Source: Hydrogenophaga taeniospiralis CCUG 15921 (GTDB lineage: Bacteria > Pseudomonadota > Gammaproteobacteria > Burkholderiales > Burkholderiaceae_C). Taken from it: a stretch of DNA of 64,000 bases. The stretch's first letter is position 1. Every line of letters begins with the position of its first letter. The notes under the pieces were generated by a model that saw only the letters and a list, made by a program, of their open reading frames with translations, was not told the DNA's origin and searched no databases. The stretch covers positions 204,204 to 268,203 of the forward strand of contig NZ_BCWR01000015.1 in NCBI RefSeq assembly GCF_001592305.1. The letters are read 5' to 3'. Shown piece by piece: positions 8,044 to 18,565 of this stretch. The position numbers and the translations under genes were made by a program.

Positions 8044-8160
8044 GGCGAAGGGGTTGAAATTTTGTAGTTCATTCTGCTTCATAAAAAAGCGAACCACCCC
8101 AAAGGGCTGCTGTCAGGCCCCGCAAGGCCAGCCCCCGTGCCGAACGACCCCTGGCCGCCC

Positions 8161-9108
8161 TCAGAGGGTGTTGTGGCCCCAGCCGGTGAGCTGTACCAGG
8201 CGCTCCAGCGCGAAGGCGCCGAGCACCGAGTTGCCCTTGGCGTCGAGCTCGGGCGCCCACACCGCCACGGTGCCCACGCCGGGCACGATGGCGACGATGC
8301 CGCCGCCCACGCCGGTCTTCACCGGTAGGCCGATGCGGTAGGCGAAGTCGCCCGCGGCGTCGTAGGCGCCGCAGGTGAGCAGCAGGGCGTTGACGCGGCG
8401 GGTGTCATCGGCGCTCAGGAACTGCTCGTCGGGCTCGCCGCGCAGGCTCTGGTCGCGCCCCTTGTTGGCGAGGAACATGGTGGCCTGCGCGAGCTGGCTG
8501 CAGCTCATTTCGGTGGCGCACTGGCGGCAGTAGTTGTCCAGCACCAGCTCGGGCGGGTTGTGGAAGTTGCCGTGGCTCTTCATGAAATAGGCCATGGCCA
8601 TGTTGCGGTGGGCGGTGTCGCGCTCGCTTTTGGCGATGCGGGCGTTCCAGTGCAACTCGGGGTCGTCGGCCAGGCGGCGCAGGGCGCCGAGCAGGGCGTA
8701 GTCGAGATGGGCGTAGCGGGTGGTGAGGATGTCGGTGATGACGAGCGCGCCCGCGTTGATGAAGGGGTTGCGCGGGATGCCGTTTTCCGTTTCCAGCTGC
8801 ACGATGGAGTTGAACGCGGCGCCCGAGGGCTCGCGCCCCACGCGTTGCCAGAGCTCGTCGCCCACGAGCTTGAGCGCCAGCACGAAGGTGAAGAGCTTGG
8901 TGATGCTCTGCAGGGAAAAGGGCGTGTGGGCGTCGCCGACGGCGTGGGTTTCGCCGTTGCACAGCGCCACCGCCATGCCGAACTGGCGCGGCGGCACCTC
9001 GCCCAGGGCGGGGATGTAGTCGGCCACGCGGCCCTGGCCAAACAGGGCCTGGGCTTCGGTGTGGATCTGGTCCAGGAGGGCGGGCAGGTGGCGGGGCATG
9101 GCGCGCAT
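8161..9108 (-). CDS. glsA: Glutaminase
   Basis: 315 residues, the usual length for bacterial glutaminases (about 308). Converts glutamine to glutamate and ammonia. Recognised by FSLQSITKLF with the catalytic Ser and the SxxK Lys, the EGIPRNPFINAGA-like segment NGIPRNPFINAGALV, MKSHGNFH, and the C-terminal TGVGGGIVAIVPG. Start chosen at 9108 (a second ATG lies at 9099); a longer frame upstream is unlike the family. No clear ribosome site. Stands alone between a degenerate intergenic repeat at about 8101-8165 and the plus-strand gene at 9341. Confidence 0.9.
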   Translation of the reverse strand: MRAMPRHLPALLDQIHTEAQALFGQGRVADYIPALGEVPPRQFGMAVALCNGETHAVGDAHTPFSLQSITKLFTFVLALKLVGDELWQRVGREPSGAAFNSIVQLETENGIPRNPFINAGALVITDILTTRYAHLDYALLGALRRLADDPELHWNARIAKSERDTAHRNMAMAYFMKSHGNFHNPPELVLDNYCRQCATEMSCSQLAQATMFLANKGRDQSLRGEPDEQFLSADDTRRVNALLLTCGAYDAAGDFAYRIGLPVKTGVGGGIVAIVPGVGTVAVWAPELDAKGNSVLGAFALERLVQLTGWGHNTL

Positions 9109-9340
9109 TCTAGGGGCGGCGTGCGGGCCGCAAAGGCCGGTATGCCGGGCCGCGAGGGACGTTATGCAAGATGCACATCGGGGCCGATCTGCTGCCTGGC
9201 GCGCTTGGGGTGTGCCGCGCGGTGTGCATTTGTGCCGGCCGCCGCGGGCCGGGCGACAGGGGGCGGGACCAGGGGTTTCGGCGGTTGGGGCTTTCGTATA
9301 TGGTGGTATGAACAGTTCCCTTGCCACCTGACCGCACGCC

Positions 9341-9781
9341 ATGACCACCGACAACCCCGACACCATGCCCGAGGCCGAAGACACCCGCTGGCTCGAGACC
9401 TATGCCGAAGACGTGTTCCTGCCTTCCGTGCGGGTGCAACTGGGCTGGCGCGATGTGGAGGCCGCAGTGGAGCAGGGCGCGATCCTGCCGTCGGAGGCGC
9501 ATGCGCTGTGGGCCAGCTGGGCCATGCCGGGCAGCCCCACGCGTGTGGCCGCGCCGAGCGCCACCCCTGTGCCGGAGCCCCGCCCGGCGCCGGTCGAGCT
9601 GCCGCTGGAGTCCACGCTCGTCAGCCCCATGCCGCGCCTGACCGAGAAGGAGCCACCGGCCGAGCCTTTCCAGGCCGCCGGCCAGGAAGGGCCGGGCATG
9701 GCGCGCCGGCTGGTCACGGCCCTGGGACTGGTCGCCGTGGGCGCCGTGCTGTCGGCCCTGGTGCTGCGCACCTGGTCCTGA
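9341..9781 (+). CDS. Uncharacterised protein with C-terminal membrane anchor
   Basis: 146 residues. The first 60 are acidic (TRWLETYAEDVFLPSVRVQLGWRDVEAAVEQG) and contain a helix ending in a WASWAMP segment; a Pro/Ala-rich linker follows, and residues 125-144 form one transmembrane helix (VTALGLVAVGAVLSALVLRTW). I do not recognise a family. It is a lone gene between glutaminase and the DUF924 gene. The 232 bases upstream hold no obvious promoter. Confidence 0.5.
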   Translation: MTTDNPDTMPEAEDTRWLETYAEDVFLPSVRVQLGWRDVEAAVEQGAILPSEAHALWASWAMPGSPTRVAAPSATPVPEPRPAPVELPLESTLVSPMPRLTEKEPPAEPFQAAGQEGPGMARRLVTALGLVAVGAVLSALVLRTWS

Positions 9782-9802
9782 CACCTGGGTGCCTGGGCGC
9801 CC

Positions 9803-10435
9803 TCACTGCCCGAAGCGGGGGCCGTTCTCCAGAAAAGCTTCTTCGGCCGGGGTGCAGGCACGGCCCAGCGCCGCGTTGCGGTGGGGGAAGCGTCCGTGGT
9901 CCGCAACGATGTCGCGGTGCAGGCGGGCGAAGCGCAGGTGGTTGGCGAGCGCCTCGCGCAACTCGGGCGTGGCGTCTTCGAGCAGCGCGGTGAAGCGTGA
10001 GACGCATCCGTCCTGCAGGCCCAGGGTTTCGGCGTGCATGAGCGGCATGTAGAGAAACACCCGGCCCACGCGGGGCAGGGCGGCGTCCTGCCCCAGTGCC
10101 AGGGTCTGCTGCACCAGTTGTTGCGCCCGGGCGTCGCCCGCGAACGCGCGCGGCTGGCCGCGGAACATGTTGCGGGGGAACTGGTCCAGCACAATGATGA
10201 GCGCCAGCCGCGATGCGAGGTCGGTCTCCCAGTCCTGGCAGCCGCCGGCGAGTGCCGTTTGCACCAGCGGGCCGAAGCGATCGGTGATCTGCTGGTCCAG
10301 CGCGGCGCCGCCGCCAAACCACAGGGGGTGCCGGTCGTCGGCGGGCCAGTCGCTCTGCAGGGCGTCGCCAAACCAGAATTCCAACACTTCCAGCGCCATG
10401 GGTATGGAGGGTGGGGTGATCAGGTGTGCGTTCAT
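9803..10435 (-). CDS. DUF924-family protein
   Basis: 210 residues. The family signature is clear: VLEFWFGD near the N-terminus, LALIIVLDQFPRNMFRG in the middle, then FLYMPLMHAE and GRFPHRNAALGR near the C-terminus. The fold is helical and TPR-like; the biochemical role is unknown. It faces the secreted-protein gene at 10567, with 131 bases of shared promoter region between them. Confidence 0.8.
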   Translation of the reverse strand: MNAHLITPPSIPMALEVLEFWFGDALQSDWPADDRHPLWFGGGAALDQQITDRFGPLVQTALAGGCQDWETDLASRLALIIVLDQFPRNMFRGQPRAFAGDARAQQLVQQTLALGQDAALPRVGRVFLYMPLMHAETLGLQDGCVSRFTALLEDATPELREALANHLRFARLHRDIVADHGRFPHRNAALGRACTPAEEAFLENGPRFGQ

Positions 10436-10566
10436 GGGCGTTTTCGGGGTATCGTGGGTGGCCGGTTACGTCTGGCAACGTCTTTGACCGTGCATGCGGT
10501 ACAGGTTACAGGGGATTTGGATGTAATACATGCACAGGGCCACAGCTCTGCAACCAGGAGATAACC

Positions 10567-11016
10567 ATGAACACGATGTCTTTGAGCACCCAATGGAGCC
10601 GCAGCTCCGCCTGGGCCCGCGGTCTCGCGATCGCCGCACTGGCCGCCGGGGGCTGGGCACTGTCCGGCGTGGCCACCCAGGCCCACGCCCGAGGAGACGT
10701 CTACTGGTCCGTTGGCGTGAATTCACCCGGCGTGTCCGTGGGCGTGTCGAACGCGCCGCCGGTGGTGTATTACCCGCCGCCGGTGTATTCCTATGGCCGC
10801 CCGGTGGTGGTCTATGAAGAACCGGTGGTGGTGCACCGCCCGTACCGCTATGTGCGGCCCGTGGTGGTGGCGCCGGCTCCGGTGTATTACCACCCTGGCC
10901 GGGGCCACGGCAACCGCTGGGGCCACCGCCATGGCCATCGGCGCGACTGGGACGATGACGACCGCCACGGCAACCGCTGGGACGATGACGACCGCCGCGG
11001 CTACGGCCGCCGCTGA
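10567..11016 (+). CDS. Secreted low-complexity protein, Pro/Tyr/Val-rich with a His/Asp-rich tail
   Basis: 149 residues. A Sec-type signal peptide (about residues 1-42, ending ATQAHA) is followed by YWSVGVNSPGVSVGVSNAPPVVYYPPPVYSY and repeated (P/R)VVV(Y/V) blocks, then a tail with GHGNRWGHRHGHRRD and two copies of a DDDDRHGNRW-like unit, also visible as DNA repeats around 10940-11000. This YXXP/VYY architecture is common in small periplasmic or outer-membrane-associated Burkholderiales proteins of unknown role; the His/Asp tail could bind metal. AGGAG lies six bases upstream of the ATG. Confidence 0.7.
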   Translation: MNTMSLSTQWSRSSAWARGLAIAALAAGGWALSGVATQAHARGDVYWSVGVNSPGVSVGVSNAPPVVYYPPPVYSYGRPVVVYEEPVVVHRPYRYVRPVVVAPAPVYYHPGRGHGNRWGHRHGHRRDWDDDDRHGNRWDDDDRRGYGRR

Positions 11017-11032
11017 GTGAAGCCTCGGCCTT

Positions 11033-11971
11033 TCAGGCGCGGCTGCGCGCGATGCGCGCCGCCAGCCGCGCCGCCACCCGGGCTGTCAGCCCGTCCCGGT
11101 CCAGCGCCGGGTTAAGTTCGGCAATGTCGGCCGCCACCACGCGGCCCGAGCCCAGCACCTGATCGATCAGCCGCTCCACCTGCGCGAGCGGCACGCCCAG
11201 CGGGGCGGGTGCCGACACCCCCGGGGCCTGCGCCCCAGGCAGCACATCCAGACACACCGTGAGGTACACCGTATCGCTGCGCGCGAGGTCGGTGGCCAGC
11301 GCCTGCTGCGCGTCGCGCAGGCCCGCGGCATCCTGCAAACCCTCGTCGAGCCAGTAGCGCACGCCCATGGCGTGGGCCCGGTCGAACAGGGCCTGGGTGT
11401 TGGCGAAGCGGCTGATGCCGAAGACGCGGTAGTTGAAAGCCTGGCCGCGTTCGGCGCACCAGTCGTGCATCTGGCGGAACGGCGTGCCCGAGTTGGCCTG
11501 GGCCGCCACGCGCAGATCGAAGTGGGCGTCGAAATTGACCACCAGCAGGCGGCCGGTGTCGGGCCGGGCTTTCACGATGCCCTGGAACGTGCCCCAGGCC
11601 ATTTCGTGGCCACCGCCGAGCACCAGCGGCAGGCTGCCGCGCGCCATGGCTGCGGCCACGCGCTCGCCCAGTTGGGCCTGCGCAGTTTCGAGTGCGCCGT
11701 CCTCACAGCCCACATCGCCCGCGTCCCAGAGCGCGGGTTCGCCCAGCACCGGCATCCCGGCCAGCGCAGCACGCAGCGCCTGCGGCCCGGCGGCGGCGCC
11801 GGTGCGCCCGGCGTTGCGGCGCACGCCTTCGTCCACACCGAAACCGATCAGCGTGACGCCGCCGGTGCTGTCGGCGGCGGCGGGCCGCACGTGCTGGTGC
11901 CAGCGGGTGCTGACGCCGGTTTCTTCGGCGTCGACGCGGCCGCGCCATTCAAAGGGTGGGTTCGGATTCAT
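11033..11971 (-). CDS. hutG: Formimidoylglutamase
   Basis: 312 residues, arginase/agmatinase fold; the last step of the four-enzyme histidine pathway, hydrolysing N-formimidoyl-glutamate to glutamate and formamide. Metal-ligand motifs [18 protein letters not shown] and a late [12 protein letters not shown] (equivalent to the usual SxDxDxxDP) are visible, all keeping the Mn-binding His and Asp residues. The ATG overlaps the hutI stop by four bases (ATGA), and it ends the hut operon. Confidence 0.88.
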   Translation of the reverse strand: MNPNPPFEWRGRVDAEETGVSTRWHQHVRPAAADSTGGVTLIGFGVDEGVRRNAGRTGAAAGPQALRAALAGMPVLGEPALWDAGDVGCEDGALETAQAQLGERVAAAMARGSLPLVLGGGHEMAWGTFQGIVKARPDTGRLLVVNFDAHFDLRVAAQANSGTPFRQMHDWCAERGQAFNYRVFGISRFANTQALFDRAHAMGVRYWLDEGLQDAAGLRDAQQALATDLARSDTVYLTVCLDVLPGAQAPGVSAPAPLGVPLAQVERLIDQVLGSGRVVAADIAELNPALDRDGLTARVAARLAARIARSRA

Positions 11972-13185
11972 TGGTGCTCCAGTCCCGCCGCGATCACGCG
12001 GCGGCAGGGGTTGCGGCCAAACCAGTAGGCCAGTTCGTTCGGGTGGTCGAGGTCCCAGGCCACGAAGTCGGCGCGCTGGCCGGCGGCGAGCTGGCCGCGG
12101 TCCGTCAGGCCGAGCGCGCGCGCGGCGTGCAGCGTGATGCCCTGCACCGCTTCGAGCGGCGTGAGGCGGAACAGGGTGCAGGCCATGCTGGCCATGAGCA
12201 GCAGCGACAGGCCCGGCGAGGTGCCGGGGTTGTGGTCGGTGGACACGGCCATGGGCACGCCGGCCGCGCGCAGCGCCGCGATGGGCGGCAGCTTGGTTTC
12301 GCGCAGGAAGTAATACGCGCCGGGCAGCAGCACGGCCACGGTGCCGGCGGCTTTCATGGCGGCGATGCCGACCTCGCTCAGGTGTTCGAGGTGGTCGCAC
12401 GACAGCGCGCCGAACGAGGCCGCGAGCGCGGCGCCACCCTGGTCGGACAGCTGCTCGGCGTGCAGCTTGACGGGCAGGCCGAGTGCCTTGGCCGCTTCAA
12501 AAACACGGCGCGTTTGGGCCGGTGAGAAGCCGATGTGCTCGCAGAAGGCATCGACCGCGTCGACCAGGCCCTGGGCGTGCAGCTCGGGCAGCCAGGCGCA
12601 GACGGCGTCGATGTAGTCGTCGGGCCGGCCGTCGAATTCGGGCGGCAGGGCATGGGCGCCGAGGAAGGTGGTTTTGACCTCCAGGCGTTGCTCGGCGCCG
12701 AGCCGGCGCGCCACGCGCAGGCAGCGGGCTTCGGCTTCCAGCGAGAGGCCATAGCCCGACTTGATCTCCAGCGTGGTCACGCCTTCGGCCATGAGGCTTT
12801 TTGCGCGCTGCGTGGCGCTGGCGAGCAGATCGTCTTCGCTCGCGCTTCGGGTGGCGGCGACGGTGGAACGGATGCCGCCGCCCGCGCGCGCAATGGCTTC
12901 GTAGCTCGCGCCCTGCAGGCGCTGTTCGAACTCGGCCGCGCGCTGACCGCCGTAGACGAGGTGGGTGTGGCAGTCCACCAGACCGGGCGTGACCAGCGCG
13001 CCGCCGAGGTCGATTTCGTGAGCGGGTCGGGCGTGTGACGGCAGGCCGCGGTTGCGGCCGACCCAGGCGATCTGGTCGCCAGCGGTGAGCAGGGCGCCGT
13101 CTTCGATCAGGCCCCAGCCATCGGCGCCGTGGCTGGGGTCCAGCGTGGCGATGCGGGCGTTGTGCCAGAGGGTGGTGGTGGTCAT
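11968..13185 (-). CDS. hutI: Imidazolonepropionase
   Basis: 405 residues, an amidohydrolase that opens 4-imidazolone-5-propionate to formimidoylglutamate. The metal-binding motif [13 protein letters not shown], the internal [23 protein letters not shown] and the metal/catalytic STDHNPG all match HutI. It overlaps hutD upstream and hutG downstream by four bases at each junction, so translation of hutD, hutI and hutG is coupled. ATG at 13185. Confidence 0.93.
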   Translation of the reverse strand: MTTTTLWHNARIATLDPSHGADGWGLIEDGALLTAGDQIAWVGRNRGLPSHARPAHEIDLGGALVTPGLVDCHTHLVYGGQRAAEFEQRLQGASYEAIARAGGGIRSTVAATRSASEDDLLASATQRAKSLMAEGVTTLEIKSGYGLSLEAEARCLRVARRLGAEQRLEVKTTFLGAHALPPEFDGRPDDYIDAVCAWLPELHAQGLVDAVDAFCEHIGFSPAQTRRVFEAAKALGLPVKLHAEQLSDQGGAALAASFGALSCDHLEHLSEVGIAAMKAAGTVAVLLPGAYYFLRETKLPPIAALRAAGVPMAVSTDHNPGTSPGLSLLLMASMACTLFRLTPLEAVQGITLHAARALGLTDRGQLAAGQRADFVAWDLDHPNELAYWFGRNPCRRVIAAGLEHQ

Positions 13186-13766
13186 GGGGTCGCGCCTTGG
13201 GGCATGTGGTGCAGCCACCAGCCAGTGGCTGGTGCAGGGTTGTCGGGTTCGAAGCGCCAGTCGCCCGGCGGTGGCGTGTCGAACCAGAGCAGGCTGAGGG
13301 CGGGCAGCGATTGTTGTTGGTCGCCGTTGCGCCAGCGGCCGGGCACCCGCGCGAACAGGCCGGCCTGCGCACCGGCGGGGGCTTGCCAGATGGCGCCGGG
13401 CGACACCGCGGCCATGCCGCCCGCGCCGCCGCGAACCATGAGGTTGAGGTCGCGCACCGGGCCTCCCATGAGGCGGCAGCCGGGCGCTGCGGCGCCGTCG
13501 AAGGCCAGCGGCGCATCGCCGGGGCTCAGCGTCTGTTGTGTGCCGGCGAAGTCCAGCGCCACGCCCTCGCCCGAGAGCAGCGTGAACCAGCGCCGCACGC
13601 CGGGGAAGGCCGAGAACGGACTGTCGGCGGCGATGTCGGCCACGCTGATGCGCAGCCGCCAGTCCGTCGGGCCGGGCCAGGCCAGCAGCTCGCGCGTGAC
13701 GCCACCGCGATTGCGCCACGGCGTGGCCGGGGCGCTGTCGACGGTGATGGTGCGCGCGGTGGTCAT
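13182..13766 (-). CDS. hutD: HutD-family protein
   Basis: 194 residues, a bicupin fold. Typical HutD features are [15 protein letters not shown] near residue 16, [31 protein letters not shown], and [14 protein letters not shown]. HutD is thought to moderate flux or regulate hut expression by binding an intermediate such as formimidoylglutamate; its exact role is unsettled. It lies between hutH (seven-base gap) and hutI (overlap). Confidence 0.85.
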   Translation of the reverse strand: MTTARTITVDSAPATPWRNRGGVTRELLAWPGPTDWRLRISVADIAADSPFSAFPGVRRWFTLLSGEGVALDFAGTQQTLSPGDAPLAFDGAAAPGCRLMGGPVRDLNLMVRGGAGGMAAVSPGAIWQAPAGAQAGLFARVPGRWRNGDQQQSLPALSLLWFDTPPPGDWRFEPDNPAPATGWWLHHMPQGATP

Positions 13767-13773
13767 GGCGCGT

Positions 13774-15330
13774 TCAGCTCGCCCACACCGACGCGAACAG
13801 GTCCTGGTGTGCGGCACCGGCCGCGCCCTCCAGCACCAGCCGGCGGGCGGCTTCGATGTCGGGCGCGAACAGGCGGTCCTTGTCGTAGAACGGCACCTCG
13901 GCGCGCAGCGCGGCATGCACCTGGGCCAGGCGGGGCGAGGTGGCGAGCGGGCGGTGGAAGTCCACGCCCTGCGCGGCGGCCAGCCACTCGATGCCGAGGA
14001 TGGTGGCGGTGTTGTCGGCCATCTCGGCCAGGCGGCGCCCAGCGTAGGTGGCCATGCTCACGTGGTCTTCCTGGTTGGCGCTGGTGGGCAGGCTGTCCAC
14101 GCTGGCGGGGTGGGCGTGCGACTTGTTTTCCGAGGCCAGCGCGGCGGCAGTGACGTGGGCGATCATGAAGCCGCTGTTGAGGCCCGGGTTGTCCACCAGG
14201 AAGGGCGGCAGGCCCGAGAGCGTGCTGTCGATCAGCAGCGCGATGCGGCGCTCGGCGAGTGCACCGATCTCGGCGATGGCCAGGGCCAGCGTGTCGGCCG
14301 CGAAGGCCACGGGCTCGGCGTGGAAGTTGCCGCCGGAGAGCACTTCGTTGGTGTCGGTGAACACCAGCGGGTTGTCGGTCACGGCATTGGCTTCGGTCAG
14401 CAGGGTGCGCGCGGCGTTGGCGATGAGGTCGCGGCAGGCGCCCATGACCTGCGGCTGGCAGCGCAGGCTGTAGGGGTCTTGCACACGCTCGTCGTTGTCG
14501 AGGTGCGAGAGGCGGATCTGGCTGCCCGCGAGCAGCGCGCGCGTAGCGGCGGCCACGGCGATCTGGCCGGGCTGGCCGCGCACGGCGTGGATGCGCGGGT
14601 CGAACGGCGCGTCGCTGCCCTTGGCCGCGTCCACGCTGAGCGCGCCGGTCACGGTGCCGGCTTCGAGCAGGCGCTCGGCCATGAAGAGGCCGTGCAGCGC
14701 GAGCGCGGTGGAGACCTGGGTGCCGTTGATCAGCGCCAGGCCTTCCTTGGCCGCGAGCGTGAGCGGGGCGATGCCGGCGGCTTGCAGCGCGGCGGCGGCC
14801 GGCATCCATTCACCGTTCATCCGCACCTCGCCTTCTCCCATCAGGGCCAGGGTCATGTGTGAGAGCGGCGCGAGATCGCCCGATGCGCCGACCGAACCCT
14901 TGACCGGGATGCGCGGCGTGATGCCGGCGTTGAGCAGGGCGAGCAGGGTGTCGATGACGACAGGGCGAACGCCCGAGTAGCCGCGCGCGAGACTCGCGGC
15001 CTTCATCAGCACCACGAGGCGCACGGTGGCGTCGCTCATGGGTTCGCCGGTGCCGACCGAGTGCGACAGGATCAGGTTGCGCTGCAGCAGTTCCAGCTGG
15101 TCGTCGGGGATGCGCGTCTTGGCGAGCTTGCCGAAACCGGTGTTGATGCCGTAGGCCGCGTCGCCTTTGTGCACGATGGCGTGAATGGCGGCGGCCGAGG
15201 CCGCGATGGCGGCCTGGGCTTCGCCGCCGAGTTCCACGCGCACAGCCTGTTGCCAGACGGTGCGCAGATCGGCCAGGCTCATCTGGCCGGGGTGGAGGGT
15301 GAGGGAGGTGGTCATGGTGTGAAGTGTCAT
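13774..15330 (-). CDS. hutH: Histidine ammonia-lyase
   Basis: 518 residues. Deaminates histidine to trans-urocanate. The Ala-Ser-Gly triplet that cyclises to the MIO cofactor is at residues 149-151 ([13 protein letters not shown]). [11 protein letters not shown] near residue 60, [12 protein letters not shown] [11 protein letters not shown] and the C-terminal NQEDHVSM are the other family blocks. ATG at 15330 overlaps the hutU stop (ATGA); an ATG at 15315 would remove five residues. Confidence 0.95.
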   Translation of the reverse strand: MTLHTMTTSLTLHPGQMSLADLRTVWQQAVRVELGGEAQAAIAASAAAIHAIVHKGDAAYGINTGFGKLAKTRIPDDQLELLQRNLILSHSVGTGEPMSDATVRLVVLMKAASLARGYSGVRPVVIDTLLALLNAGITPRIPVKGSVGASGDLAPLSHMTLALMGEGEVRMNGEWMPAAAALQAAGIAPLTLAAKEGLALINGTQVSTALALHGLFMAERLLEAGTVTGALSVDAAKGSDAPFDPRIHAVRGQPGQIAVAAATRALLAGSQIRLSHLDNDERVQDPYSLRCQPQVMGACRDLIANAARTLLTEANAVTDNPLVFTDTNEVLSGGNFHAEPVAFAADTLALAIAEIGALAERRIALLIDSTLSGLPPFLVDNPGLNSGFMIAHVTAAALASENKSHAHPASVDSLPTSANQEDHVSMATYAGRRLAEMADNTATILGIEWLAAAQGVDFHRPLATSPRLAQVHAALRAEVPFYDKDRLFAPDIEAARRLVLEGAAGAAHQDLFASVWAS

Positions 15331-17024
15331 CCGATCATGGGCAACTTGAGCCCTTGTTTTTTCGCTGTGGCAATCGCCAGTTCGTAACCCGCATCGGCGT
15401 GGCGCATCACGCCCGAGCCGCAGTCGTTCACCAGCACGCGCGCCAGGCGCTCGGCGGCGGCGTCGGTGCCGTCGGCCACGATCACCATGCCCGAGTGTTG
15501 CGAGTAACCCATGCCCACACCGCCACCGTGGTGCAGGCTGACCCAGCTGGCACCGCCCGCGGTGTTGAGCAGGGCGTTGAGCAGCGGCCAGTCGCTCACA
15601 GCGTCGGTGCCGTCCTTCATGGCCTCGGTTTCGCGGTTGGGGCTGGCGACTGAGCCGGTGTCCAGGTGGTCGCGGCCGATCACGATCGGGGCTTTCAGTT
15701 CGCCGTTCTTCACCATCTCGTTGAAGGCCAGGCCGGCGATGTGGCGCTCGCCCAGGCCCAGCCAGCAGATGCGTGCGGGCAGCCCCTGGAAGGCGATGCG
15801 CTCGCGTGCCATGTCGAGCCAGCGGTGCGTGTGGTGGTTGTTCGGGAACAGTTCCTTGATCTTGGCGTCGGTCTTGTAGATGTCTTCCGGGTCGCCGGAG
15901 AGCGCGACCCAGCGGAACGGGCCCTTGCCCTCACAGAACATGGGTCGGATGTAGGCGGGAACGAAGCCGGGGAAATCGAACGCGTTCTTCACGCCCTGGT
16001 CGAACGCGACCTGGCGGATGTTGTTGCCGTAGTCCACGGTGGGGATGCCCATGGCCTGGAAATCGAGCATGGCCTGCACGTGCACAGCGCAGCCTTGGGC
16101 GGCCTCGGCGCTCAGGCGGGCGTGCTGGGCCGGGTCCTTCTGCGCGGCCTTCCACTGCGCCACGCTCCAGCCCATCGGCAGGTAGCCGTTGATGAGGTCG
16201 TGGGCCGAGGTCTGGTCGGTCACCAGGTCGGGCTTGATGCCACCGGCCTTCGCGCGCTTGACCAGCTCGGGCAGCACCTCGGCGGCGTTGCCCAGCAGGG
16301 CGATGGACACGGCTTCCTTCTTCGCCGTGTGCTCTTTGATGAGTTCGAGCGCGTGGTCGATGTCCCGCGCCTGCTTGTCCACGTAGCGCGTGCGCAGGCG
16401 GAAATCGATGCTGCTCTGCTGGCACTCGATGTTGAGCGAGCAGGCGCCGGCCAGCGTGGCCGCCAGCGGCTGCGCACCGCCCATGCCGCCGAGACCGGCG
16501 GTGAGGATCCACTTGCCGGAGAGGTCGTTGTTGTAGTGCTGCTTGCCGGCTTCGACGAAGGTCTCGAACGTGCCTTGCACGATGCCCTGGCTGCCGATGT
16601 AGATCCAGCTGCCGGCGGTCATCTGGCCGTACATGAACAGGCCCTTGCGGTCCAGTTCGTTGAAGTGTTCCCAGTTGGCCCACTTGGGCACCAGGTTGCT
16701 GTTGGCGATCAGCACGCGCGGGGCGTTGCTGTGCGTCTTGAACACGCCGACCGGTTTGCCCGACTGCACCAGCAGGGTCTCGTCGTCGTTCAGGTCTTTG
16801 ATCGAGGCGAGGATCTGGTCGAAGCAGGCCCAGTCGCGCGCGGCGCGGCCGATGCCGCCGTAGACCACGAGGTGCTGCGGGTTCTCGGCGACCTCGGGGT
16901 CGAGGTTGTTCTGGATCATGCGGTAGGCGGCTTCCGCGATCCAGTTCTTGCAGGTCAGCGTGTTGCCGCGCGGGGCGCGGATGACGCGGCTGGGGTCGAG
17001 GCGGGGGTCGGTGTTGGTGTTCAT
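15327..17024 (-). CDS. hutU: Urocanate hydratase
   Basis: 565 residues, family length about 557. Converts urocanate to imidazolonepropionate with a tightly bound NAD. Matches throughout, including [39 protein letters not shown] for NAD binding, [14 protein letters not shown] and [17 protein letters not shown] near the C-terminus. AGGAG lies upstream of the ATG. It follows the YjiH-like transporter gene, separated by an intergenic repeat, and leads the overlapping hutUHDIG block. Confidence 0.96.
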   Translation of the reverse strand: MNTNTDPRLDPSRVIRAPRGNTLTCKNWIAEAAYRMIQNNLDPEVAENPQHLVVYGGIGRAARDWACFDQILASIKDLNDDETLLVQSGKPVGVFKTHSNAPRVLIANSNLVPKWANWEHFNELDRKGLFMYGQMTAGSWIYIGSQGIVQGTFETFVEAGKQHYNNDLSGKWILTAGLGGMGGAQPLAATLAGACSLNIECQQSSIDFRLRTRYVDKQARDIDHALELIKEHTAKKEAVSIALLGNAAEVLPELVKRAKAGGIKPDLVTDQTSAHDLINGYLPMGWSVAQWKAAQKDPAQHARLSAEAAQGCAVHVQAMLDFQAMGIPTVDYGNNIRQVAFDQGVKNAFDFPGFVPAYIRPMFCEGKGPFRWVALSGDPEDIYKTDAKIKELFPNNHHTHRWLDMARERIAFQGLPARICWLGLGERHIAGLAFNEMVKNGELKAPIVIGRDHLDTGSVASPNRETEAMKDGTDAVSDWPLLNALLNTAGGASWVSLHHGGGVGMGYSQHSGMVIVADGTDAAAERLARVLVNDCGSGVMRHADAGYELAIATAKKQGLKLPMIG

Positions 17025-17124
17025 GGGGAACTCCTGAGGAAGAAACGGTGGGGTGAAAAAGGGTGGTGATTGCTACCTCACGCCGGAGCGTGATCCGCCA
17101 CGCGCGAGGCACCCCAACCGGGGG

Positions 17125-17198
17125 CACCGCCGGGCCGGCTTTGCCGGACGGCCAGTGCCGCCCCCTTGAGGGGGTCGCGCGCAGCGCGGCGGGGGTGT
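17125..17198 (+). repeat. Dispersed intergenic hairpin repeat, copy between the YjiH-like gene and hutU
   Basis: A 74-base element of linked dyads: CCGGGCCGGC/GCCGGAC near its start, then CCCCCTTGAGGGGG, then CGCGC-AG-CGCG before a final GGGGGTG. Its first 33 bases match the copy at 27917 almost exactly. Located inside what should be one operon, so it may affect mRNA processing or partial termination. Confidence 0.8.
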
Positions 17199-17203
17199 TT
17201 CAT

Positions 17204-18535
17204 CTAGGCTATCCAGCCCTGGGCAAAAGCGATGTGGCCCATGCCGGCGGCGAGCAGGATGCTCAGCGCGGTGCGCACGAACCAGACGCCGACCATCTGG
17301 CGCAGCGAGATCGGGATGCGCGTGGCCAGCACGCAGGGGATCGAGCCGGAGAAAAACAGCACCGAGCTGACCGAGACCACGGCGGCGACGTAGCGCACCA
17401 CCGGGTCGGCGCCCTTGAGCATCAGGGCTGGCAGGAACATCTCGGCCAGGCCCGAGGCCAGGGCCTTGGAAGTCGCCACCGGTTCGGCCAGACCACCAAG
17501 CCACACGAAGGGCAGCAGCAACAGGCCCAGCACGTCGAACACCGGGGTGTAGCGCGCCAGCAGCAGGCCGATCAGGCCGACGGCGAGGATGGTGGGCACC
17601 ACCGCGCTGGCCATGGCGAGGCCGTCGCGCAGGTTGTCGCGCAGCACGCGCCACAGGGGTGGTGCGTCGTTGGCCTGGGCCAGGCCGGCGTCCCAGGCGG
17701 CCTGCCAGCGGTTGCGGCCAGCAGGCAGGGCATTGCTCACGCCGCCGCTGTTGTCCATGCGCGAGATCGGCGGCAGCCAGGTGGTGATGGCGGTGACGGC
17801 GAAGGCGATCACGAAGGTGGACCAGAAGTAGAAGTTCCAGGCCTCCATCAGGCCCAGGGTCTTGGCCACGATGACCATGAAAGCGGCCGAGACGGTGGAG
17901 AAGCCGGTGGCGATGATGGCAGCCTCGCGGGCCGTGTATTTGCCTTCGACGTAGACGCGGTTGGTGATGAGCAGGCCGACCGAGTAGCTGCCGACGAAGG
18001 AGGCGACGGCGTCGATCGCGGAGTGGCCGGGCGTGCGCCAGATCGGCCGCATGACGGGCTGCATCAGCACGCCCACCAGCTCCAGCAGGCCGAAGCCGAC
18101 CAGAAAGGCCAGCGCCATCGCGCCCAGCGGCACGATCAGGCCGACGGTGAGCGCGAGCTTGTCGAACAGGAAGGGCAGCATGTCCTTTTCGAACAGCGGC
18201 GCGGGCCCGAGTTTCAGCAAATACATCAGCGCCAGCACCAGGCCCATGACCTTGAGCACGCTGAACACGGCGGTGGTGGTGCTGGTGCGCCAGCTGCCCC
18301 GGGCGAAGGGCGCGGCCGCGCCCCAGGCCATGAGCGCCAGCACCAGCGCGATCGACAGGCTGCGCTGCTGCTGCGCGAGGTAGGTGGCGGCGTGGTCGAA
18401 CAGGATGGTGGTCTTCCCGGCGATCTCCAGCGGCAGGAAAAACATCACCAGCCCGATGCTGCTGTAGGCCAGCAGGCGCAGGAAGGCGGCGGCGGGGACG
18501 GGCGGGCTGGACGCCGTGGCGGTGCGGGTGTTCAT
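17204..18535 (-). CDS. YjiH-family (nucleoside-recognition/Gate domain) membrane protein, likely histidine-pathway transporter
   Basis: 443 residues with about ten hydrophobic segments, spread over the whole length, including the Gate-type segments VASFVGSYSVGLLITNRVY and FSTVSAAFMVIVAKTLGL. The sequence resembles YjiH-family proteins. It is the first gene after the HutC-operator region and precedes hutU by 179 bases on the same strand, so a role in uptake of histidine, urocanate or a related compound is inferred from context only. ATG at 18535 is preceded by GAGGAAA; a longer frame to 18610 runs through the operators and was rejected. Confidence 0.75.
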   Translation of the reverse strand: MNTRTATASSPPVPAAAFLRLLAYSSIGLVMFFLPLEIAGKTTILFDHAATYLAQQQRSLSIALVLALMAWGAAAPFARGSWRTSTTTAVFSVLKVMGLVLALMYLLKLGPAPLFEKDMLPFLFDKLALTVGLIVPLGAMALAFLVGFGLLELVGVLMQPVMRPIWRTPGHSAIDAVASFVGSYSVGLLITNRVYVEGKYTAREAAIIATGFSTVSAAFMVIVAKTLGLMEAWNFYFWSTFVIAFAVTAITTWLPPISRMDNSGGVSNALPAGRNRWQAAWDAGLAQANDAPPLWRVLRDNLRDGLAMASAVVPTILAVGLIGLLLARYTPVFDVLGLLLLPFVWLGGLAEPVATSKALASGLAEMFLPALMLKGADPVVRYVAAVVSVSSVLFFSGSIPCVLATRIPISLRQMVGVWFVRTALSILLAAGMGHIAFAQGWIA

Positions 18536-18565
18536 GGGCGGTTTCCTCGGGGCGGTTTCGATGGT

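Noticed and set aside
8161..9384. Extended glutaminase frame of 407 residues
   Set aside because: The extra N-terminal 90 residues are not glutaminase-like and run through intergenic sequence; the family start is near 9108.
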